From Liolophura sinensis (Eukaryota > Mollusca > Polyplacophora > Chitonida > Chitonidae): a stretch of DNA of 64,000 nucleotides. The notes below the pieces were generated by a model. It was not told where the DNA came from. It made no database searches and was given only the letters and a program-made list of their open reading frames with translations. How positions within the stretch are numbered: position 1 is the first letter of the stretch; every line of letters begins with the position of its first letter. Location of the stretch: contig NC_088302.1 of NCBI RefSeq assembly GCF_032854445.1, positions 33,821,979 to 33,885,978 of the forward strand, in the 5' to 3' direction. A program made the translations under genes and the position numbers. Shown here one piece after another: positions 57,901 to 64,000 of the stretch.

Positions 57901-60846
57901 TAAGGTAGATATAGCACATTAAAACCATTTACACTGTATGAAAGTGAGGAGAGTAAAGCACATTAAAATCATGCACACTGTATTAAAATGAGGTAGACAC
58001 AGCACATTAAAACCATTCACACTATGAAAATAAGGTAGATACAGCACATTAAAACCATTCACACTGTACGAGAGTGAGGTAGATACAGCACATTAAAACC
58101 TGTCACACTGTATGAGAATGAGGTAAATACAGCACATTAAAACCTGTAACACTGTATGAAAGTGGGGTAAATACAGCACATTAAAACCTGTCACACTGTT
58201 TGAGAGTGAGGTAAATACAGCACATTGAAACCTGTCACACTGTTTGAGAGTGAGGTGGGTACAGCACATTGAAACCTGTCACACTGTATGAGAGTGAGGT
58301 GGATACAGCACATTGAAAAACATCCACTCTGAAAGAAAGTGAGGAGAGTAAAGCACATTAAAATCATGCACACTATGAAAATAAGGTAGATACAGCACAT
58401 TAAAACCATTCACACTGTATGAAAGTAAGGTAGATATAGCACATTAAAACCATTTACACTGTATGAAAGTGAGGAGAGTAAAGCACATTAAAATCATGCA
58501 CACTGTATTAAAATGAGGTAGACACAGCACATTAAAACCATTCACACTATGAAAATAAGGTAGATACAGCACATTAAAACCATTCACACTGTATGAAAGT
58601 AAGGTAGATATAGCAAATTAAAACCATTTACACTGTATGAAAGTGAGGAGAGTAAAGCACATTAAAACCATTCATACTGTATGAAAATAAGGTAGCTACA
58701 GCACATTAAAACCATTCATACTGTATGAAAATAAGGTACATACAGCACATTAAAACCATTCACACTGTATGAAAGTGAGGTAGATACAGCACATTAAAAC
58801 CATTCACACTGTATGAAAGTAAGGTAGCTACAGCACATTAAAACCATTCATACTGTATGAAAATAAGGTAGCCGCCATCGTATAGGTGAAATATCCTTGA
58901 GTACGGCATACAACACAAATTAAATAAATAAATAAATTTACCTTTGTGATGTCTGCATTAACAATCCAAACTCAAATTGAAAAGTACAAGTGTTTACTGG
59001 TAATGTCAGAATTTCAAGGTTTGGACTAAATTAAAGATCAGAAGAATAGTATCAAAAGCTGATCGTGTGAAAGTTTTTTTTATCTATGAAGTCATTTTTC
59101 ATGGCTCTTTCATGTACACTTTACATGTACAGAAGTTTCAGGTGGCTTGATTGTCTGTTACCTTGGTGAGGGACTGTGTTGTTGCTGTTTGCCAAACTTG
59201 GTGAATTTTGCTGTTTGTAGCGTTTGTAGTGATTACTGTTGTTACGGTGATTAATTACTTTTCTTTGCAGACAGAATTCCGCTTCTACTGGTTGAGTACA
59301 AAATTCTCAGAGCATCCAGAGATTGGATGCTTTTCTAAATTAAATCCGGTTTGTATTTTTTTCACATTTATTTAACAAACATGAATAAGATAAATATAAA
59401 ATGTTTTAATACTTCTGCCAGCTTAATTGCGATGATATTGCCGAAATTCATTCATTCTTTAAGTTGGGTGAGCAAGTGTGACACACTCCAGCTTGTTTCA
59501 ATGGTGTCTGGATGGTGCTTTAGGTCAGAAAATTTGTATATTTGCAGTGTATTGGTTTCCTTCACTTGTATTAAAGCCAGACTGCCATCCTGTAAATGAA
59601 ATACTCTTCAAAATGCCATTTATTTATTACCATTTAAACAAAATCACAAAATCTGTCAACTGGGCCCAAGTCGACAAAGTCAACCTATGTGTAACACTTA
59701 TTTCATTGCCGTAAGACACATCATGTGTGATACATTGAGCACGTATTTATAAAGATTTTGTCTCTTTAACAGCACAAGATGGAATAAGAAATTTTTGCCG
59801 GCTTGTTCCTCCTTCAATATTTATTTTGGAAACAATGGTGCATTGTTACCTGCTACAGTTAGTGATTATTTTTCTCTTGCTCTTATTTCACCACCACAGT
59901 ACAAGTTCTTACCCCTGCCCTCTTTTCCCTGTAACAAGGAAGTTATTCCTTCAGCTCTGTCAGCAGCTCAGTTTCCGGTGAGTTCTCCCCTTCAACTGTC
60001 CAAATCCTGTTCTTTTTCAGTGTGTCTTATTTGTTTGATTCTACCAGTTGTCATGTTTATACTGCTTTAGTATTGTATCTGGCTCTACATAAATGTTTTT
60101 GGATGACATAATATCTAAATATCCATACTGCAGTTGCAGAGTTTTATTTGTCTCACTCTATCAGTTGCCATGTTTTATATTATATTATTTATTATCATAA
60201 TTATTATAATATCATTAACAAAGGTCTTGTGATTTCTGTATTATGTTTGCTATAAATATTATGTGTACACACATTTGTATGGTTTCAGATTGATGGATTA
60301 CTGTTTTACCACAAGAGAACACACTACACATTCGGTGCAACTCCGCTGGTAGTCTGGCTCAAACCGTACATGCTACCCGAGATACTGAACATTCACGAGC
60401 CAGCTCATCTTCTGAGCCAGGCACCAGCCGGATATTCTAACTACGCTAAACACATGGAGAAGGAAAAAGAGAAAGAGCCGTATGGCCCGTACTACGGGAG
60501 AAAGCGCAAAGGGAAGCGCAAGGGAAAACAAGAAGGCATGGAGGTGGGTCAAAGCGATTCCGCAGACATGTCACTGAGCACGGTCTCGGGAGACTCTCCC
60601 AACACGTCGATAAACATGGATCATGGAGCTGCTGGGGACTTAGCCATGGAGCAGGAGAGTTCAAAACTGGAACAAGACTGTTCAAAACCGGAACAAGACT
60701 TTTGTACACTGGAACAAGAGAATTCCAATCAAGAACAAAATAGTTCCAAACCTGACAATGTAAACTCAGAAGGTTTGGAGCAGAATTCTGAACAGACTGA
60801 AGAAGAGAGCATGATGTCCACAAAAATCACAAGGGATGTTTCTTAA
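51917..60846 (+). CDS. SNUPN: Snurportin-1 (m3G-cap-specific snRNP import adaptor), 8 exons, complete
   Basis: Exons: 51917-52074, 52462-52606, 53692-53796, 54603-54699, 57362-57459, 59271-59348, 59900-59977, 60289-60846. Phases agree throughout; the product is 438 aa. The start ([12 protein letters not shown]) lies in a good context, AAAGATGG. Residues 1 to about 65 form the importin-beta-binding segment with a basic patch ([12 protein letters not shown]). The cap-binding domain follows: SEWLVEVP carries Trp107, and [11 protein letters not shown] carries Trp276, the same numbers as the two cap-stacking Trp residues of human snurportin-1. STSAYAKNG and SLLPGGNR are also conserved. The protein binds trimethylguanosine-capped snRNAs in the cytoplasm and brings them to importin-beta. 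The tail (about 305-438) is longer than in vertebrates, with a Lys/Arg-Gly patch and Glu-Gln-Ser repeats. A poly(A) signal lies at 61113-61118. Confidence 0.97.
52680..52842 (+). mobile_element. Family C SINE, 3' part, snurportin intron 2
   Basis: Begins 'ggccgtacgtgggaaggtc', then 'caacctgcggatggttgtgg', 'ggctctgcccggttttc', 'gtcgtataagtgaaatattc' and 'caatcaaataaataaataaa'. It lies about 75 bp after exon 2. Confidence 0.8.
53876..54090. repeat. 44-bp tandem repeat, snurportin intron 3
   Basis: About five units with core TACCTTAAAAGCTTACTCCT then tgatgatgtcttgatgccttg. It begins about 80 bp after the exon 3 donor, right after a T-rich run. Confidence 0.9.
54470..54566. repeat. 35-bp tandem repeat, three units, snurportin intron 3
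   Basis: Units of GGCTAATTTGTATCCCTTTT then aattgtgtgtctgtt. The array ends about 36 bp before the exon 4 acceptor and supplies a pyrimidine-rich stretch near it. Confidence 0.88.
55490..55790 (+). mobile_element. Family D SINE, snurportin intron 4
   Basis: B-box-like 'gggttcaaacctggcc', then 'aacatggaatttgtact', 'ggagagttcaccagtaac', 'gtagctggttttcctcagg' and the tail 'atggcatttaaacaacagtt'. The tail matches the element split at 42540-42890. Confidence 0.6.
56050..56255 (+). mobile_element. Family C SINE, diverged, snurportin intron 4
   Basis: 'cagtgactcaccagtgcgat', 'gctgtgggtccagcccatgc', 'gtatgtgggaaggtgtgtc' and 'cagtcttgagtatggcatta' follow family order, with the tail 'ggtcagataaatagata'. 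It ends about 65 bp before the 20-bp minisatellite. Confidence 0.7.
56321..57360. repeat. 20-bp minisatellite, 52 units, abutting the snurportin exon 5 acceptor
   Basis: Consensus GACTGCACTATCATGTTGTA. All 52 units keep exactly 20 bp with no insertion or deletion over 1040 bp. The 53rd, partial unit (57361 onward, GACTGCACTATCATG) is the last base of the intron plus the first 14 coding bases of exon 5. Most units carry TTGTAG at the position matching the real TTGCAG acceptor; only units 13 and 52 have CAG. Confidence 0.97.
57445..58870. repeat. About 44-bp minisatellite, about 32 units, starting at the snurportin exon 5 donor
   Basis: Unit core: ACTGTATGAGAGTGAGGTAG then atacagcacattaaaacc. 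The first 15 bases after the leading A match the last 15 coding bases of exon 5 followed by its GT donor. Units vary between 40 and 46 bp. A 525-bp block is duplicated almost exactly (about 57541 onward and 58066 onward). The array ends directly in a SINE fragment. Confidence 0.95.
58870..58938 (+). mobile_element. Family C SINE tail at the end of the 44-bp array
   Basis: 'gtagccgccatcgtataggt', 'gaaatatccttgagtacgg' and 'ttaaataaataaataaa' form the last 69 bp of the family. It joins the array with no gap. Confidence 0.8.
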
Positions 60847-61112
60847 AATAGAGGCAATGTTACAGAACAGGGCATTGTCTGATAAGTTATGCTGGATATA
60901 ATGGAAGGGGTATCATTTTAGATTTCTGCAAGGTGTGCAGATGTCACTGCTGTTTTCTTTTTAGCTGAAAGTGCGGGTATTAGAGAGCGGTGCAGCATAT
61001 TAATTTGGACACCGGACGCGGGAATGGTTTTCAATTTCTTGTGCGCTGGATTTGATTACAACTTAAATACTGAACCCGTATGCCTAAAACCCAGGTGTGG
61101 TATTACTAGCTG

Positions 61113-61118
61113 AATAAA
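61113..61118 (+). promoter_or_regulatory. Poly(A) signal of the snurportin gene
   Basis: AATAAA, followed within about 20 bp by T/G-rich sequence (tgaattttgtttc), at 267 nt past the stop codon. Confidence 0.7.
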
Positions 61119-61849
61119 CACTGTACATTTTGAATTTTGTTTCATTTTAAGAAACTTTGGCGGTCACCAAAATGGGATGAAATATTTGTTGGGTGTTTTC
61201 AGAGTGAAATATTTACTGCACCTTGAATGTTTTTGTTCTCTGTTGGTACTACATTGTGTGAATTTTTCCACTGCATCTTGTTTGTACATGTTCTTCTAAC
61301 TACAAGGGTAAGTTTTATTTGTCATTTTTAATGGATGATTTTAATAACCAAGGACAGGTCTTTTAGCTTGTAACTTTCATGTATTAAAGAAAGACAAATG
61401 ACTGTTAAACCATTCAGTCTGTTAAATTTGACTTGTGTAATCCCATGTGAAAACGAAATGTTACTGCTATGTACACCAAGTTCAAAACTATGTGATCTTT
61501 GCAGAACTCATCCACCTGTTTTTGGCCTGGTGCGTTAAGATAATCTCAGTTGTTTTCTTAAATTATCCAGTTATCTTCATATTGATTCTCTTGAAGTGCT
61601 TCTTGGTTTTAACTCATTTCTTAACAGCTCTCCAGCCATATGTAGGGTCTGACAGTAACCTGCAGATGATGGTATGTTTTCCGCATCTACATTTAATTTG
61701 TGGAACCCGCAATGTTCTCAGATTTTTTCACATACAACATGGCAATTTGGCTTGGGAGATTACATTTCTCTTTATATGTTGTCTCAGTTTGTTTTCTTTT
61801 TTTTTCAATTGAACATTACAATGAAACATAATTGATTTCAATAACATCT

Positions 61850-61859
61850 TTTATTTATT
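61850..61859 (-). promoter_or_regulatory. Poly(A) signal of the right-edge minus-strand gene
   Basis: Two overlapping AATAAA motifs on the minus strand (ttttatttattt on plus), about 720 nt past the stop at 62578. The snurportin and WD-like transcripts would then end about 700 bp apart, tail to tail. Confidence 0.5.
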
Positions 61860-62577
61860 TATGTGCAAGGTATGTGTACACTGGTATGGACATACCAGAA
61901 GAATTAAGCTATGATCACAAACAAAATACAGCATTATTCCAGCATCAACAGTGTTTTCTGTTATTTACAGTTCAGTCTTAAAGGTAAAGACCTCTAAAAA
62001 TCAAGCAGGCATTAGTAAATAGACTACTTTGAACTATGCATAAATATACTTTCATTTATTTTTTGAAGAGGTTTTGTGAAAAGAGTTAAAAGCGTTCAAA
62101 TCTTTGAATTCTATGGTGGGCTAATATGGACCATACTATCAGAATTTAAGAACTATGACGTAACATCAACTGTTTCCAACTCTAATCATGACACTGAATA
62201 TTGGAATAACTCTTTTTTTTTTACGTATGAGTAAAGGATTTCTGAAATGATGCTCTCAAAAATTCCTTTCTTCTAGTGAACATCAGAAAAAAAGGTGATG
62301 TGACACCAGAGTTCCTGGATACCGTCAGTATGGCTCATAAAGCCCTCCATAGTATTCAAATATTTGAATGCCTTTCAACACTCTTAAAAAATCTAAAAAA
62401 ATAAATGAAAGTATTTTTACGCATAGTTTTCAGTTGTCTACATGATGTACTGTACTTCATATTGTAGCTTTCTTTTACTTTAATGTATACATCTTCTGGA
62501 ATGAAACCTCTTAATGAGGTGAAGAGTATATATGTACAACAATGACTAGATCTGTCTGTGGTCCACTGGTATCCACA

Positions 62578-63951
62578 CTAGACAATTCCTGCTGCTCCCA
62601 TCAGCATTTCTCGCAGAAGGTCGGTTCTGTTCAAGCTCTGAATTTCTGCATTCTGAAAGCAGAGAGAAATCGCAACATAATCATATGTGATATGACACAG
62701 GACATGCTTCTACCTGATTAGCAATAGTCACTACTGAACCATGCTATTTAAAGGCAAAGAAAAACATGACTACCCTGAGTCTTCCATTTTTTGGGACAGA
62801 TATTAGTAGTGTTAAAAGCAGAATATTACATTTCTTTACAAGCCTTTTGGAAAAGTACAGATATGAGTATGTTGTTCATTAAATGGTCTAACCATGTGAG
62901 AAAAATGAGCAGACCAGGTGTCCCAAAAATTAGAAGAAATAAGGTACTGATGTTGTAAAAAGGTCCAGGAAAATAGCTTGATTTATTTTTATTGAAACCA
63001 TGTAAAATTCATGCGAGACAATGGACCAGACATCACACCAATTTTGAGCAATTTAAAACACAGAAGAACACTAGATTTCTACCTTCAAAGAGCATACCTG
63101 CATACATTTATTTATTTATTTGATTGGTGTTTTACGCCGTACTCAAGAGTGTTTCACTTATACGACGGCGGCCAGCAATATGGTGGGAGGAAACCGGGCA
63201 GAGGAAACCCACGACCATCCACAGGTTGCTGACAGACCTTCCCACTCAACCTGCATAAAGAGCTACAAGTACATGTGTAAGTGCATTTGCCAAATGGACC
63301 ATGCAATTATTGCAAACAAGAAATGCATGTGACATCACTAACACCCATTTGATCCCAACATACCACTGCAAACTTTGACGTTTTAGTAGCATTTCACTCT
63401 GTTGGAAAAATGTTAAACTTTTCATTTTTCCTGTGCAGAGTATTGTCTCATTATTAGAGTATTATTAGAGCATTAGCTGCGAGTTGAACGCACACACCTA
63501 CACCTAACGCACACACACACACACACACCTAACACACACACACCTAACACACACGCGCACGCACACACACACACCTAACACACACACACACACACACACA
63601 CCTAATACACACAAACACACACCTAATACACACACACACGCACACACCTAACACACACACACCTACCTAACGCACACACACACACACACACGTGCGCACA
63701 CACACCTAATGCACGCACGCACACACACACACACACACCTAACACACATGCACACAAACACACACACACCTAACACACACGCACACACACACACACACCT
63801 AACACACACACACACACACACACACGCCTCTACCTAACACGCACACTGTGGAATGACCCACACAGTAATATGTCAGTCTTACCTTCCAGGCAATAATCAA
63901 ACTGTCCACGCCGCAGGAGACCACTCCATGAGTGCCATAATCCAAAAACAT
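62578..63951 (-). CDS. C-terminal end of a WD-repeat-like protein (partial, runs off the right edge)
   Basis: Two minus-strand exons: 63951-63883 (acceptor tttcctctgttgaag, donor AAG|gtaagac) and 62652-62578 (acceptor tctctgctttcag, stop TAG). Both are in phase 0. They encode MFLDYGTHGVVSCGVDSL, IIAWK, then NAEIQSLNRTDLLREMLM and GAAGIV. The form 'VVSCGVDSLIIAWK' is the usual D-strand plus Trp-Lys end of a WD40 repeat, and the last exon is a short helical tail. Upstream exons lie outside the window, so the protein cannot be named. The intron holds a SINE and a long CA repeat. Confidence 0.72.
63105..63250 (-). mobile_element. Family C SINE, 3' part, in the WD-like gene intron
   Basis: Clean text: 'tatttatttgattggtgttt', 'tacgccgtactcaagagtg', 'cttatacgacggcggccag', 'ggtgggaggaaaccgggcag', 'cgaccatccacaggttgctg' and 'acagaccttcccac'. 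It is one of the better-kept copies of this half, close to consensus. Confidence 0.85.
63490..63840. repeat. Interrupted (CA)n microsatellite
   Basis: About 350 bp of CA repeats broken at intervals by 'cctaa', giving a (AC)n-CTAA higher pattern. It ends about 40 bp from the splice donor of the minus-strand exon at 63883. Confidence 0.95.
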
Positions 63952-64000
63952 CTTCAACAGAGGAAAAATGACAGAAATCTATCATTTCCAGCCCAATGAA

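Noticed and set aside
57666-58409. Two identical 72-codon minus-strand frames
   Set aside because: They result from the 525-bp duplication within the 44-bp minisatellite and are not genes.
60446-60823. Minus-strand frame of 125 codons opposite snurportin exon 8
   Set aside because: Shadow of the real coding strand, which carries the conserved cap-binding end and tail.

Overview
The window is animal nuclear DNA: AT-rich, gene-sparse, with GT-AG introns and many short interspersed repeats. The tRNA-headed SINE families, together with an FKBP46-type nuclear immunophilin and a snurportin-1, suggest a lophotrochozoan invertebrate such as a mollusc or brachiopod. I cannot fix the species from sequence alone.

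Layout. (1) 2856-15995, minus: a two-exon gene for a beta-propeller-like protein of about 288 aa, split by a 12.3-kb intron full of repeats. These include a 28-bp minisatellite interrupted by a young SINE and a 33-bp minisatellite. (2) 23574-39413, plus: a complete 13-exon gene for an FKBP46-like nuclear peptidyl-prolyl isomerase (422 aa: nucleoplasmin-like head, acidic and lysine-rich linker, FKBP tail). Intron 7 holds about 3.9 kb of a 38-bp minisatellite. (3) 41.5-44.5 kb, minus: a poorly understood gene or gene remnant, with a second diverged copy of part of it. (4) 46572-47498, minus: an intronless rhodopsin-family GPCR, with a truncated dead tandem copy beside it at 46155-46450. (5) 51917-60846, plus: a complete 8-exon snurportin-1 gene (438 aa). 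(6) 62578-63951, minus: the last two exons of a WD-repeat-like gene that continues beyond the right edge, convergent with snurportin.

Mobile DNA. At least four tRNA-derived SINE families are present. Two 361-bp copies of one family are near-identical, with clean target-site duplications. A three-copy MITE family with long terminal inverted repeats is also present.

Most notable observation. Exon 5 of snurportin is only 98 nt and is flanked on both sides by minisatellites that look like copies of its own splice junctions. On the left are 52 units of exactly 20 bp, each repeating the intron end plus the first 14 exon bases. On the right are about 32 units of about 44 bp, each repeating the last about 15 exon bases plus a GT donor. 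Upstream and downstream decoys both lead into in-frame stops. In the FKBP gene, smaller arrays lie against the exon 4 donor and the exon 9 acceptor, so splice-junction-seeded tandem amplification may be a recurring process at this locus.

The two best-supported genes act in nuclear biology: snurportin-1 imports capped snRNPs, and FKBP46-type proteins act on chromatin and in the nucleolus. Nothing shows that they are functionally linked.
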